Source of the DNA: Mesostigma viride
Lineage: Eukaryota > Streptophyta > Mesostigmatophyceae > Mesostigmatales > Mesostigmataceae
Direction: 5' to 3'
NCBI GenBank assembly: GCA_009746045.1
Contig: RPFO01001124.1
Coordinates: forward strand, 157,501 to 184,300
DNA length: 26,800 bases
The position numbers were made by a program, and so were the translations under genes. Of this stretch, positions 1 through 10,500 are shown one piece after another (within the stretch, counting starts at the first letter, position 1; every line of letters starts with the position of its first letter). The notes under the pieces are model-generated. The model was not told the DNA's origin and ran no database searches. It saw only the letters and a program-made list of their open reading frames with translations.

Positions 1-461
1 GCGCCGATTATCGATCATAAGTCGAATGTGTAATTGTCGGCTTATGAGAACTGCTTTGCGACAGTATCACGTCAGGCCGTTCCTGTGCAGCCATTTTCCC
101 TGTGCAGCGGGTGGACAACGTTCACTTTCCGCATTATTCATGGCTATCGAAGTTAATTCTTACCGACCCCGGCTGCCATGGCCACTGGCCACGCATATCA
201 AGTTCAGGTATTCCCGACCTGTAGCGCAGCAGATTTCTGTTGGAAGGCATCCTAAGCATCGTGATAAAAGAAATCCGAACAATAGACATTCATGCTGCAT
301 CTAAGGACATTATGGCATTTGTATATACTGCAAGTACATGTATCGACATTGCCGTGATTGCTAACCCCGACTCACCATGAACAGGAACTTTCCCTCTGCC
401 TCCATGAAATGTACTTCGTGAAATGTACTGTAATACATATGATGTACTACGATGATAATCA
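1..461. other. Stretch with no recognisable gene
   Basis: Only short open frames without family resemblance are present. The last 60 bases (about 405-450) carry AAATGTACTTCGTG-like motifs that recur in the arms of the adjacent inverted repeat, so the repeat family probably extends slightly to the left of its perfectly paired part. Confidence 0.5.
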
Positions 462-1076
462 TCCCAGCAAAGCCATAGTACACCTTCCGTTTCGACCGCC
501 ATGTCGGCCACTAGTCCGGATAGCTCAATGTGCACCTGACCTTGACACTAATCGCACAAACAGCCACAATTTTGCAAGCAAGAAGGCATGGCTACCTCGG
601 CATTTCATGAAATGTACTTCGTGAAATGCATTTCGTGAAATGTACTAAGGAACGTGATTGGCCGGCGTTCGCTCGCCAAATCTCGCAAAATGTACTAAGG
701 CACGTGATTGGTCCCGCAAAATGTACTAAGGAACGTGATTGGCCGGCGAAGATTCTCTTTGCTGCAATTAAAATTCCCTACAGAATCTTCGCCGGCCAAT
801 CATGTTCCTTAGTACATTTTGCGGGACCAATCACGTGCCTTAGTACATTTTGCGAGATTTGGCGAGCGAACGCCGGCCAATCACGTTCCTTAGTACATTT
901 CACGAAATGCATTTCACGAAGTACATTTCATGAAATGCCGAGGTAGCCATGTCTTCTTGCTTGCAAAATTGTGGCTGTTTGTGCGATTAGTGTCAAGGTC
1001 AGGTGCACATTGAGCTATCCGGACTACTGGCCGACATGGCGGTCGAAACGGAAGGTGTGCTATGGCTTTGCTGGGA
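462..1076. repeat. Long inverted repeat (foldback-type element), 295-bp arms, 25-bp loop
   Basis: Bases 462-756 pair with 782-1076 as reverse complements around a centre at 769, with only a handful of mismatches; the loop is 757-781. Within each arm the motif AAATGTACTAAGG occurs three times (638, 688 and 719 in the left arm), followed by RCGTGATTGG. The outer part of the right arm contains the 5' end of the open frame starting at 1036, so the left arm carries an antisense copy of that coding start. This could be a foldback or MITE-like element, or an inverted duplication that captured a gene start. No transposase is visible inside it. Confidence 0.9.
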
Positions 1077-1509
1077 CATAATCGTGGCTATCTGCTTCCT
1101 GGCTTTCGCTATCATGGTGATGGGACACCATGGGAAGCGCAAGTTCGCAGCCATAGTGCTAAGCGGCAGCACCCATGCCGGCAGCCTAGTGACCGACGAG
1201 ACGTTCGACTGTAAGTGCGGCCACGAGTGCATGAAGCCCATTAGAATATCACATCTCCAGGCATTGCGAAGCGCCTGGTTTTCGCCCGGGCGGAAGCAAG
1301 AGGACAGGAAGGCGGCGATAAAGCAGCAGCTGCACCAGGGGGGGTACGACGCCATAACCACGATGTCGTCATCTACTCGTCACAAGTTCGTTCATGGCGC
1401 TGGTTTTCGGTTCGTTCTCGACGGGGGAGTCAAGGATATGAACATAGGGTTTGTGACCCCTTTTCACTTTCGCGTTTCACTTTCGAGGCGGCCTTCAGGC
1501 ACTGCCTGA
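1036..1509 (+). CDS. Hypothetical protein, possibly transposon-related, 5' part
   Basis: The frame has no ATG before 1036, which sits in a good context (GACATGG). Residues about 14-30 form a hydrophobic stretch (IIVAICFLAFAIMVMG) followed by basic residues, so a membrane anchor or signal segment is possible. Further on is a C-x-C-x3-C cluster (CKCGHEC) followed by a Leu/Arg/Lys-rich helix-like segment. That layout loosely recalls N-terminal regions of uncharacterised transposon-encoded proteins, but I do not recognise the family. The first 13 or so codons lie in the right arm of the inverted repeat. The frame stops at 1507-1509; the real reading frame may leave it earlier by splicing, because a coding-like segment in another frame follows at 1517-1660. 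Probably a fragment. Confidence 0.4.
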   Translation: MAVETEGVLWLCWDIIVAICFLAFAIMVMGHHGKRKFAAIVLSGSTHAGSLVTDETFDCKCGHECMKPIRISHLQALRSAWFSPGRKQEDRKAAIKQQLHQGGYDAITTMSSSTRHKFVHGAGFRFVLDGGVKDMNIGFVTPFHFRVSLSRRPSGTA

Positions 1510-1516
1510 AAATTAG

Positions 1517-1660
1517 CAACCACGTTTGGAAATCTTCGGACCACCTGTGAAACTAATCACATTTGATGATGTGCTGGCGGGCCTGGGCATCGCATTTGAG
1601 CATTACTTCGAGCAGGGCTCAACAAGCTCGATTCGCCAACTCAACCCGAAGAAGCCCTAA
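1517..1660 (+). CDS. Possible 3' exon of the preceding hypothetical gene
   Basis: A frame open from 1517 to a TAA at 1658-1660 gives about 47 residues with protein-like composition (for example VKLITFDDVLAG and AFEHYFEQGS). An AG at 1515-1516 after an A/T-rich stretch could be a 3' splice site, and a GTTTGT about 70 bases upstream could be the donor. It is in a different frame from the segment ending at 1509, so joining needs an intron or a frameshift. Function unknown. Confidence 0.3.
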   Translation, partial: QPRLEIFGPPVKLITFDDVLAGLGIAFEHYFEQGSTSSIRQLNPKKP

Positions 1661-1937
1661 GCTGCGGTAAGACATATATTTGTGTGGATGGCTCTTGATA
1701 TCATGCTGAATTTCTATTCTTCTCTAGGTGGACAGTTCATGTGCAGCCATACAGGTCATCCATGTGTGTTTTAACCATGTTGCATGTGCCACAGATATTA
1801 TGAGCAGTATTTACTAAGTGTGCTGGAGTCGTTGTTGCATGCTTGTTGTATTTCACAGTTCACGCCTGCATGAACGCATCGTTGATACTAATGATTATTC
1901 ATATTGCATGACTGTTCTATTGGGGACGCCGCGCTTG

Positions 1938-3695
1938 ATGTCACAACGTGGCCGAAAGGGTGCATCCACCGTTGACGGCCGGTGGGTGAAATCGATGGAC
2001 GCATTTCCGAAGAAGCCAGCCGCGGGCCACACCCATGGCGCGGGCGGGGCGCGGGCGGGGCGGGGGCGGGGGAGAAGGCGCGGGTGCGGGCGCGGGCGCC
2101 ACCCAAGACGCGGGCGCGGGCGCGGGCCCGGGCGGGGGCGGGGGCGCAGGCGCAGGCGCCGGCGCGGGTGCGGGCGCGGGCGCCACCCAAGGCGCGCGCG
2201 CGGGCGCGGGCGGGGTGGGGGCGCAGGCGCCGGCGCGGGTGCGGGCGCGGGCGCCACCGCCGACTTGGATGATGAGCCAGCAACCGAAGCCGAGAGGGAG
2301 AGGCACCGCTCTTCGAAGGTGTTCGATCTCGAAGTGTTTTGGGGCCCGGATATGACCGTGTATGTCCGCTGGCGCCTAGCCGCATCGGAGACGTTGGTAA
2401 ATGCACCGGTGAACAAGTGGCAGCCCACAGGGCCTAATGGCGAGGCTTGTGACGGGGTCACGCCCATTGGGTACACCCCGCAGGGAGATCCTGTCTATGG
2501 GTGCCTCCTCATAGAGCGTGGCAAGGCCCCCAAAGGAAGTCCTGGTCTAGTGCCGCTTTTTGAATGGGACGAGGGCGGTGCCAGGAGATGTACCTGCGCT
2601 AGCCTTCACAGCCTTTTTCCTGACATCGTCGCCGCTGAGAAGCAGCAGTTGCTGGACGGATGGATTGAGCAGGTGCCAAAGTCCGTGGAGGATGTGCGTG
2701 CCAACAACGAGAATCTGTTCGACATCATGGAGCAAAAGCTCAAAGAGAAGCGTGAACTGCAAGCGAACAAGGCGGTACCCTTACCGCTGCGATCTGCAGG
2801 CGACCAGTCGGTTGCGCGGGCAACACGAGCACTGAGGCTGCCCATAAAACAAGTAATCTCACACGTCGCTTGCCCTGCCCGCGAGATTCAAGCGCAGATC
2901 AACCGCGCATGTGCGCCCGCTGCGCGAGGGAGCACATCAACGGCAACGCCCGCTTTGCGCACACTGATTTCCGGCAGGCACACCTTCAAGGTGAATGGAA
3001 GCCTCATACGACGCAGCGACCTACTCGTTGTTAAGCGGCCAGCCGTCACCTGCGGGCAGGGAATGCCGTGGGCACCACACATGCTGGTGAAGGTCCTTGA
3101 TCTGGAAGGCGATCGCACGGAGCGTGACAGCATTGTCGCCTCTCCTTACTACGCACCGTCGTGGACGGGCCAGTTTTCTAGAGTGACATTAGGTGGCGGC
3201 AGCGCAGGGATGACGGTCCCCATTTCTGATGTACACCTGCAGCACTGGACAGTGGGCGGTACGGCAGAGGTGCACCAGCCTGAGCTGATCAGTACCGGCA
3301 AACTGTCAGCTGCCACGGTGGCGGCGTTGAAAGAGCACCCGCAGATTGACTTTGAGCATTACAAGACTGCCACCGCCGCCAGGGCAGCAGCAAAGGATGA
3401 CTGCAATGCCTACTTTGCCGAGCATGGAGCACGTGCGCTTATCGGGATGCGCCTGTGTGCCCTGTTTCCGGGGATAGCGAGGAAGAGGGAGCGCTTCCAT
3501 GGCTGGGTCACTAAGGTTCAGGAAAGGGGAGGTCACCTGCTCATCAAGGCGATGTGGGCTGATGGGCAGTGTGAGGACTATCATGCCCTGGCGGAGGTGA
3601 CGCAGTTCGTGTGCGGCTGCCCACACCCAGTCGAGGCATTTGGCCGCGCTCGCTTCTTTCCACAGGAGCTAGGCTGGCACCGTGAACGCAGGTGA
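1938..3695 (+). CDS. Hypothetical protein with Arg/Gly-rich N-terminus and Tudor-like C-terminal segment
   Basis: The frame is open from 1818, but the ATG at 1938 (MSQRGRKGAS) begins the more protein-like part and gives 585 residues. Residues about 28-106 are Arg/Gly/Ala low complexity encoded by a GC-rich minisatellite. The rest is ordinary sequence, with an aromatic-rich block at about 127-160, a Lys/Glu-rich probable helix at about 253-276 (EKKLKEKRE-like), and at about 501-558 a segment of the form G-x-R-...-F-P-G-...-F-H-G-W-V-...-W-A-D-G-x-x-E-D-Y. That pattern resembles Tudor-like or chromatin-reader barrels, an inference from motif shape only. An Arg/Gly-rich tract beside a Tudor-like fold would suit a nucleic-acid or chromatin role. 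The frame stops at 3695, where an acidic open frame overlaps in frame +1; a CAG/GTGATG at about 3690 is a possible splice donor. Full family unknown. Confidence 0.55.
   Translation: MSQRGRKGASTVDGRWVKSMDAFPKKPAAGHTHGAGGARAGRGRGRRRGCGRGRHPRRGRGRGPGRGRGRRRRRRRGCGRGRHPRRARGRGRGGGAGAGAGAGAGATADLDDEPATEAERERHRSSKVFDLEVFWGPDMTVYVRWRLAASETLVNAPVNKWQPTGPNGEACDGVTPIGYTPQGDPVYGCLLIERGKAPKGSPGLVPLFEWDEGGARRCTCASLHSLFPDIVAAEKQQLLDGWIEQVPKSVEDVRANNENLFDIMEQKLKEKRELQANKAVPLPLRSAGDQSVARATRALRLPIKQVISHVACPAREIQAQINRACAPAARGSTSTATPALRTLISGRHTFKVNGSLIRRSDLLVVKRPAVTCGQGMPWAPHMLVKVLDLEGDRTERDSIVASPYYAPSWTGQFSRVTLGGGSAGMTVPISDVHLQHWTVGGTAEVHQPELISTGKLSAATVAALKEHPQIDFEHYKTATAARAAAKDDCNAYFAEHGARALIGMRLCALFPGIARKRERFHGWVTKVQERGGHLLIKAMWADGQCEDYHALAEVTQFVCGCPHPVEAFGRARFFPQELGWHRERR
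2038..2262 (+). repeat. GC-rich minisatellite inside the coding frame
   Basis: Imperfect repeats of GCGGGCGCGGGCGCCACCCA-like units, almost free of A and T. The phrase GGGCGCCACCC recurs at about 2094, 2180 and 2250. It codes for Arg/Gly tracts in the likely frame and stays open in several others. Confidence 0.85.
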
Positions 3696-3921
3696 TGGCA
3701 CCCACATAGACGATGCCGTCCCTGCTGTGCACAGTGACAGTGAAGGCGGGGAGGAGGAGGAAGAGGGAGAGAAAGAGGGGGAGAAAGAGGGGGAGGAGGG
3801 GGAGGAGGAGGGAGAGGGGAGGGAGAGGGGGAGGGAGAATGGGAGGGGGGGGGAGGAGGAAGAGGGAGAGGGAGAGGGAGAGGAGGATGCGGAATGGGAG
3901 CCGGGGATGACTGGTAGATGA
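3682..3921 (+). other. GA-rich tract with Glu-rich open frame, possible alternative C-terminus
   Basis: From about 3742 to 3900 the plus strand is almost pure purine (GAGGAGGAAGAGGGAGAG-like). The frame at 3682-3921 reads VHSDSEGGEEEEEGEKEG and ends in EWEPGMTGR. It overlaps the end of the 1938-3695 gene in the +1 frame. A Ser/Asp start followed by a Glu tract is a common acidic tail, so this may be the true C-terminus reached by splicing or an indel. It may equally be a purine repeat that happens to be open. Confidence 0.4.
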
Positions 3922-4349
3922 GACGGTGCCATCTACCGGCGCATGGAATGAAGTGGTAGACAAGTTTACTCATGGTTGTCGGCAAGTAGAGCATGCACGC
4001 CTGGCCTAGGTGAATTTAAATCAATGAGTTGAGTTTGGAGAGGCTGCATTTTGCTTGGATGAAGAATGTGTTAGCATGGCCAAACTTTTATGGCTTGTAG
4101 CCAAATCCTCTTGGGGTATGTGCACAGTGTACTAGCGGTGTTGTGCAATTGCGAGGATTCCTGTCTTGTAGCGATGTGGCCTCTCACCCTGCAGCCTGGT
4201 AGATGTGTTGGCATGCAGCCACCCATCATTGGTCATCCGATCTGGTGTGATTTGCATTTGCACACCTTGTATTAAGGCCATGATATGATGATGTCTTGTT
4301 ATTTTTAATGTGTATATGCGAAAAGAGGCATAATATGCTTGTATATAGT
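3922..4349 (+). other. AT-richer intergenic stretch, no gene seen
   Basis: Short open frames only (for example one of 61 codons at 4090-4275) with no recognisable motif. It leads into the satellite at 4350. Confidence 0.4.
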
Positions 4350-5130
4350 GCTAGCAAATGTCACTACCTTTACCTATGCCTGACCTTACAAGTTGAGGAT
4401 GGTCTAATGTAGTGGCAAACAGGTTATTTACAACAATTCACAGTTTTCTGACATAGTTTGAGGCAACTATACTTACCAAAATGCTTGAAAAAGGCAAAAA
4501 ATGCACCATTTATGCTAGCAAACGTCACTATTTTGAGATCAAACTGGGCCCAAACTTGGCCCATGGTCTAATCTAGTGGTGTGTAGGTTGCTTCCAACAT
4601 TTCATAGCTTTCTGACATAGTTTGATATTGTTTAGTAGCTTACACTGAGCAAAATGCTTGAAAATGGCAAAAAATGCACCATTTATGCTAGCAAACGTCA
4701 CTATTTTGACGTCAGACTGAGCCCAAACTTGGCCCATGGTCTAATCTAGTGGTGTTTAGGTTGCTTCCAATATTTCATAGCTTTATGACGTAGTTTGATA
4801 TTGTTTAGTAGCTTACACTTAGCAAAATGCTTGAAAATGGCAAAAAATGCAGTATTTATGCCAGCAAACGTCACTATTTTGAGTTCAGATTGACCCCAAA
4901 CTTTGTGCATGGTCTATTCTAGTGGTAATTAGGTTGCTTGCAAATATCCATGATGGTTTGACGTGATTTAGTACTGTTTCCTATTTATTACTATTTAATT
5001 TAATTTAAAATGACAAAAATGTACCTTTATTGCTAGCAAATGTCACCAAGATGACGTCCGATCGATACCAAACTTTGTACGAGATCTATTTTGGTTGCAA
5101 ACATCATGCATGACAATTTTCAGCATAAAA
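4350..5130 (+). repeat. Satellite-like tandem repeat, unit about 172 bp, about 4.5 copies
   Basis: The anchor GCTAGCAAAYGTCAC (or GCCAGC) starts at 4350, 4514, 4687, 4860 and 5032, giving spacings of 164, 173, 173 and 172. Each unit also carries GGTCTAATCTAGTGGT, TTGCTTCCAA and TGCTTGAAAAWGGCAAAAAATG blocks. Units diverge most at both ends of the array. Confidence 0.9.
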
Positions 5131-5176
5131 AGACAAACTTCGGTACGAAGTACATTTTGCGTGCTGGAGTACATTC

Positions 5177-5947
5177 TTAATGGCTGGTAGGGATGGTGAT
5201 CAACTCGTCTGAGCAAGCGGCCGCCATGTCCTTCAGGGAGTCCGTCCGGAGAATGGACATGGCTTCCTCGGCCGTTGGCGAACGATAGTATCCGAACCTC
5301 TGCACGGCACGGTCACTGTCGTCCCCCGTCAGTATTTTAATGTGGTAAGGAACCTTTTCACTCCTCTGCACCCATAAATTGTAGAGACCTGGATCACGGT
5401 CTGCCAGCACCTGCCACGCAAACCGGAAGATCGGCACGGCACATTTTGCTTTTGTCAGACTTGTGCCGGCCCCCACGAACCACGGCGCGAGCCCCCTACA
5501 ATTCCGCACCGTCACCGTCCGGTGCCGCATGAGTTCCGGGAGTTGGCACAAGTTCTCCGTGGGGGCCCGTACTTGAGTCGCAATCGCGGACCCCCCCACG
5601 ATGTCGACATCGTCTGGAACTAGGCGTATCTTCTGCCGCAGATGAAACGCCGCCTGTATGGTGTCAGTTAGATTCTTGTCGTGCACTTGAGAGGACGGCG
5701 CTGGCTCCCAGGAGTCCAAAATGCTGGGCTTCGCATTTCCAGCACGTGTCGTCAGCAGCCCCTTCCTCTCAAAGGTCTTCACAATAACCGACCATAAGTC
5801 GGTGCCCGGTGCTCGTTGGCGCCAGTCCTCAAAAAATGTTGTGAGATGCGCCACCGCACAGTTATGTTCAATCTTGTAAGCCCACTTCTCCCGCTCTCCC
5901 TCCGTTCTCGGCCTGGACGGACGCCCCTGATCACATGCAAAAAACAT
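5177..5947 (-). CDS. Hypothetical protein
   Basis: The frame is open on the minus strand from 6004, but its first residues are translated palindromic repeat, so I start at the ATG at 5947 (MFFACDQGRP), giving 256 residues. An alternative is that this is a 3' exon: TGTATGTTTTTTGCATG...CAG before GGGCGTCC at about 5930 looks like a 3' splice site. The protein is soluble-looking, with no membrane segment. Visible features are a Trp/Arg-containing segment (FEDWRQRAPGTDLWSVIVKT) and a C-terminal Asp/Arg-rich part. I do not recognise the family. It ends 50 bases right of the 172-bp satellite, and a variant palindrome lies at about 5978, 31 bp upstream of the chosen start, followed by the 45-bp array. 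Confidence 0.6.
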   Translation of the reverse strand: MFFACDQGRPSRPRTEGEREKWAYKIEHNCAVAHLTTFFEDWRQRAPGTDLWSVIVKTFERKGLLTTRAGNAKPSILDSWEPAPSSQVHDKNLTDTIQAAFHLRQKIRLVPDDVDIVGGSAIATQVRAPTENLCQLPELMRHRTVTVRNCRGLAPWFVGAGTSLTKAKCAVPIFRFAWQVLADRDPGLYNLWVQRSEKVPYHIKILTGDDSDRAVQRFGYYRSPTAEEAMSILRTDSLKDMAAACSDELITIPTSH

Positions 5948-6004
5948 ACAGATAGCCGGAAGGTCAGTACTATGTTCCAACGGCCGTCGCCGGAAAAATA
6001 ACAC

Positions 6005-6546
6005 CCTAATTTACAGGTTTCAACGGCCGTTGGCGCATGAAAATCACACCCTAATTTCCAGGTTCCAACGGCCGTTGGCGCATGAAAATCACACCCTAAT
6101 TTACAGGTTCCAACGGCCGTTGGCGCATGAAAATCACATCCTATTTTCCAGGTTCCAACGGCCGTTGGCGCGAGAAAAATCACACCCTATTTTCCAGGTT
6201 CCAACGGCCGTTGGCGCATGAAAATCACACCCTAATTTCCAGGTTCCAACGGCCGTTGGCGCGAGAAAAATGACACCTTCATTTCCAGGTTCCAACGGCC
6301 GTTGGCGACAGAAAAATAACACCCTAATTTCCAGGTTCCAACGGCCGTTGGCGCATGAAAATCACACCCTAATTTCCAGTTTCCAACGGCCGTTGGCGCG
6401 AGAAAAATGACACCTTCATTTCCAGGTTCCAACGGCCGTTGGCGACAGAAAAATAACACCCTAATTTCCAGGTTCCAACGGCCGTTGGCGCATGAAAATC
6501 ACACCCTAATTTTAAGGTTCCGACGGCCGTTGGCGCAAGAAAATCA
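6005..6546 (+). repeat. Tandem array of 45-46 bp units built on the CAACGGCCGTTGG palindrome
   Basis: Palindromes begin at 6021, 6066, 6111, 6156, 6202, 6247, 6293, 6339, 6384, 6430, 6476 and 6521 (the last as CGACGG), plus a decayed copy at 5978. Spacing is always 45 or 46. The spacer is GCGCATGAAAATCACACCC followed by TAATTTCCAGGTTC, with GCGCGAGAAAAATGACACC and GCGACAGAAAAATAAC variants. The spacers are near-identical to one another, which separates this from a CRISPR array. It lies directly upstream of the 5177-5947 gene. Confidence 0.95.
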
Positions 6547-7554
6547 AGCAAGAAAAGGACAAGGACAAGGACAAGGACAAGGACAAGGACAAGGACAAGG
6601 ACAAGGACAAGGACAAGGACAAGGACAAGGACGAGGACAAGGACAAGGACAAGGACAAGGACGAGGACAAGGACAAGGACAAGGGCAAGGACAAGGACAA
6701 GGACAAGGACAAGGACAAGGACAAGGACAAGGACAAGGACAAGGACAAGGACAAGGACAAGGACAAGGACAAGGACAAGGACAAGGACAAGGACAAGGAC
6801 AAGGACAAGGACAAGGACAAGGACAAGGACAAGGACAAGGGCAAGGGCAAGGACAAGGACAAGGACAAGGACAAGGACAAGGACAAGGACAATTAAGGAC
6901 AAGGACAAGGACAAGGACAAGGACAAGGACAAGGACAAGGACAAGGACAAGGACGAGGACAAGGACAAGGACAAGGACAAGGACAAGGACGAGGACGAGG
7001 ACGAGGACAAGCACAAGGACAAGGACAAGGACAAGGACGAGGACAAGGACGAGGATAAGGACAAGGACAAGGACAAGGACAAGGACAAGGACAAGGACAA
7101 GGACAAGGACAAGGACAAGGACAAGGACAAGGACAAGGACAAGGACAAGGACAAGGACAAGGACAAGGACAAGGACAAGGACAAGGACAAGGAAAAGGAC
7201 AAGGACAAGGACAAGGACAAGGACAAGGACGAGGACAAGGACGAGGACAAGCACAAGGACAAGGACAAGGACAAGGACAAGGACAAGGACAACGTGCTGG
7301 CACAAGGACAAGGACAAGGACAAGGACAAGGACAAGGACAAGGACAAGGACAAGGACAAGGACAAGGACAAGGACAAGGACAAGGACAAGGACAAGGACA
7401 AGGACAAGGACAAGGACAAGGACGAGGACAATGACAATGACAAGGACAAGGACAAGGACAAGGACAAGGACAAGGACAAGGACAAGGACAAGGACAAGGA
7501 CAAGGACAAGGACAAAGACAAGGACAAGGACAAGGACAAGGCCAACGACAAGGC

Positions 7555-7585
<31 letters not shown>

Positions 7586-10500
7586 AAGGACAAGGACAAG
7601 GACAAGGACGAGGACGAGGACGAGGACAAGGACAAGGACAAGGACAAGGACAAGGACAAGGACAAGGGCAAGGACAAGGACAAGGACAAGGACAAGGACA
7701 AGGACAAGGACAAGGACGAGGACGAGGACGAGGACAAGGACAAGGACAAGGACAAGGACAAGGACAAGGACAAGGACAAGGACAAGGACAAGGACAAGGA
7801 CAAGGACAAGGACAAGGCAAGGACAAGGACAAGGACAAGGACAAGGACAAGGACAAGGACAAGGACAAGGACGAGGACGAGGACGAGGACAAGGACAAGG
7901 ACAAGGACAAGGACAAGGACAAGGACAACGTGCTGGCACAAGGACAAGGACAAGGACAAGGACAAGGACAAGGACAAGGACAAGGCCAACGACAAGGCCG
8001 AGGCCGAGGACGAGGACGAGGACGAGGACAAGGACAAGGACAAGGACAAGGACGAGGACGAGGACGAGGACAAGGACAAGGACAAGGACAAGGACAAGGA
8101 CAAGGACAAGGGCAAGGACAAGGACAAGGACAAGGACAAGGACAAGGACAAGGACGAGGACGAGGACGAGGACAAGGACAAGGACAAGGACAAGGACAAG
8201 GACAAGGACAAGGACAAGGACAAGGACAAGGACAAGGCAAGGACAAGGACAAGGACAAGGACAAGGACAAGGACAAGGACAAGGACAAGGACGAGGACGA
8301 GGACGAGGACAAGGACAAGGACAAGGACAAGGACAAGGACAAGGACAACGTGCTGGCACAAGGACAAGGACAAGGACAAGGACAAGGACAAGGACAAGGA
8401 CAAGGACAAGGACAAGGACAAGGACAAGGACAAGGACAAGGACAAGGACGAGGACAAGGACGAGGATAAGGACAAGGACAAGGACAAGGACAAGGACAAG
8501 GACAAGGACAAGGACAAGGACAAGGACAAGGACAAGGACAAGGACAAGGACAAGGACAAGGACAAGGACAAGGACAAGGACAACGTGCTGGCACAAGGAC
8601 AAGGACAAGGACAAGGACAAGGACAAGGACAAGGACAAGGACAAGGACAAGGCAAGGACAAGGACAAGGACAAGGACAAGGACAAGGACAAGGACAAGGA
8701 CAAGGACAAGGACAAGGACAAGGACAAGGACAAGGACAAGGACAAGGACAAGGACAAGGACAAGGACAAGGACAAGGACAAGGACAAGGACAAGGACAAG
8801 GACAAGGACAAGGACAAGGACAAGGACAAGGACAAGGACAAGGACAAGGACAAGGACAAGGACAAGGACAAGGACAAGGACAAGGACAAGGACAAGGACA
8901 AGGACAAGGACAAGGACAAGGACAAGGACAAGGACAAGGACAAGTGCTGGCACAAGGACAAGGACAAGGACAAGGACAAGGACAAGGACAAGGACAAGGA
9001 CAAGGACAAGGACAAGGACAAGGACAAGGACAAGGACAAGGACAAGGACAAGGACAAGGACAAGGACAAGGACAAGGACAAGGACAAGGACAAGGACAAG
9101 GACAAGGACAAGGCCAAGGACGAGGACGAGGACGAGGACGAGGACAAGGACAAGGACAAGGACAAGGACAAGGACGAGGACGAGGACAAGGACAAGGACA
9201 AGGACAAGGACAAGGACAAGGACAAGGACAAGGCAAGGACAAGGACAAGGACAAGGACAAGGACAAGGACAAGGACGAGGACGAGGACAAGGACAAGGAC
9301 AAGGACAAGGACAAGGACAAGGACAAGGACAAGGACAAGGACAAGGACAAGGACAAGGACAAGGACAAGGACAAGGACAAGGACAAGGACAAGGACAAGG
9401 ACGAGGACGAGGACGAGGACGAGGACAAGGACAAGGACAAGGACAAGGACGAGGACGAGGACGAGGACAAGGACAAGGACAAGGACAAGGACAAGGACAA
9501 GGACAAGGACAAGGCAAGGACAAGGACAAGGACAAGGACAAGGACAAGGACAAGGACGAGGACGAGGACGAGGACAAGGACAAGGACAAGGACAAGGACA
9601 AGGACAAGGACAAGGACAAGGACAAGGACAAGGACAAGGACAAGGACAAGGACAAGGACAAGGACAAGGACAAGGACAAGGACAAGGACAAGGACAAGGA
9701 CAGGACGAGGACGAGGACAAGGACAAGGACAAGGACAAGGACAAGGACAAGGACAAGTGCTGGCACAAGGACAAGGACAAGGACAAGGACAAGGACAAGG
9801 ACAAGGACAAGGACAAGGACAAGGACAAGGACAAGGACAAGGACAAGGACAAGGACAAGGACAAGGACAAGGACAAGGACAAGGACAAGGACAAGGACAA
9901 GGACAAGGACAAGGACAAGGACAAGGACAAGGACAAGGACAAGGACAAGGACAAGGACAAGGACAAGGACAAGGACAAGGACAAGGACAAGGACAAGGAC
10001 AAGGACAAGGACAAGGACAAGGACAAGGACAAGGACAAGGACAAGGACAAGGACAAGGACAAGGACAAGGACAAGGACAAGGACAAGGACAAGGACAAGG
10101 ACAAGGACAAGGACAAGGACAAGGACAAGGACAAGGACAAGGACAAGGACAAGGACAAGGACAAGGACAAGGACAAGGACAAGGACAAGGACAAGGACAA
10201 GGACAAGGACAAGGACAAGGACAAGGACAAGGACAAGGACAAGGACAAGGACAAGGACAAGGACAAGGACAAGGACAAGGACAAGGACAAGGACAAGGAC
10301 AAGGACAAGGACAAGGACAAGGACAAGGACAAGGACAAGGACAAGGACAAGGACAAGGACAAGGACAAGGACAAGTGCTGGCACAAGGACAAGGACAAGG
10401 ACAAGGACAAGGACAAGGACAAGGACAAGGACAAGGACAAGGACAAGGACAAGGACAAGGACAAGGACAAGGACAAGGACAAGGACAAGGACAAGGACAA

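Noticed and set aside
626-946. 106-codon open frame across the inverted repeat
   Set aside because: It runs through both arms and the loop, and its sequence is a mirror of the repeat motifs (KCTKERDWPA twice), so it is a by-product of the foldback.
1888-2476. Pro/Ala-rich minus-strand frames opposite the 1938-3695 gene
   Set aside because: They arise from the GC-rich minisatellite read in antisense. The plus-strand frame continues for a further 1.4 kb of non-repetitive, protein-like sequence.
6005-6546. CRISPR-like array (regular palindromic repeat every 45-46 bp)
   Set aside because: The spacers are near-identical copies of each other, the repeat is part of a dispersed eukaryotic element, and no cas genes are present.
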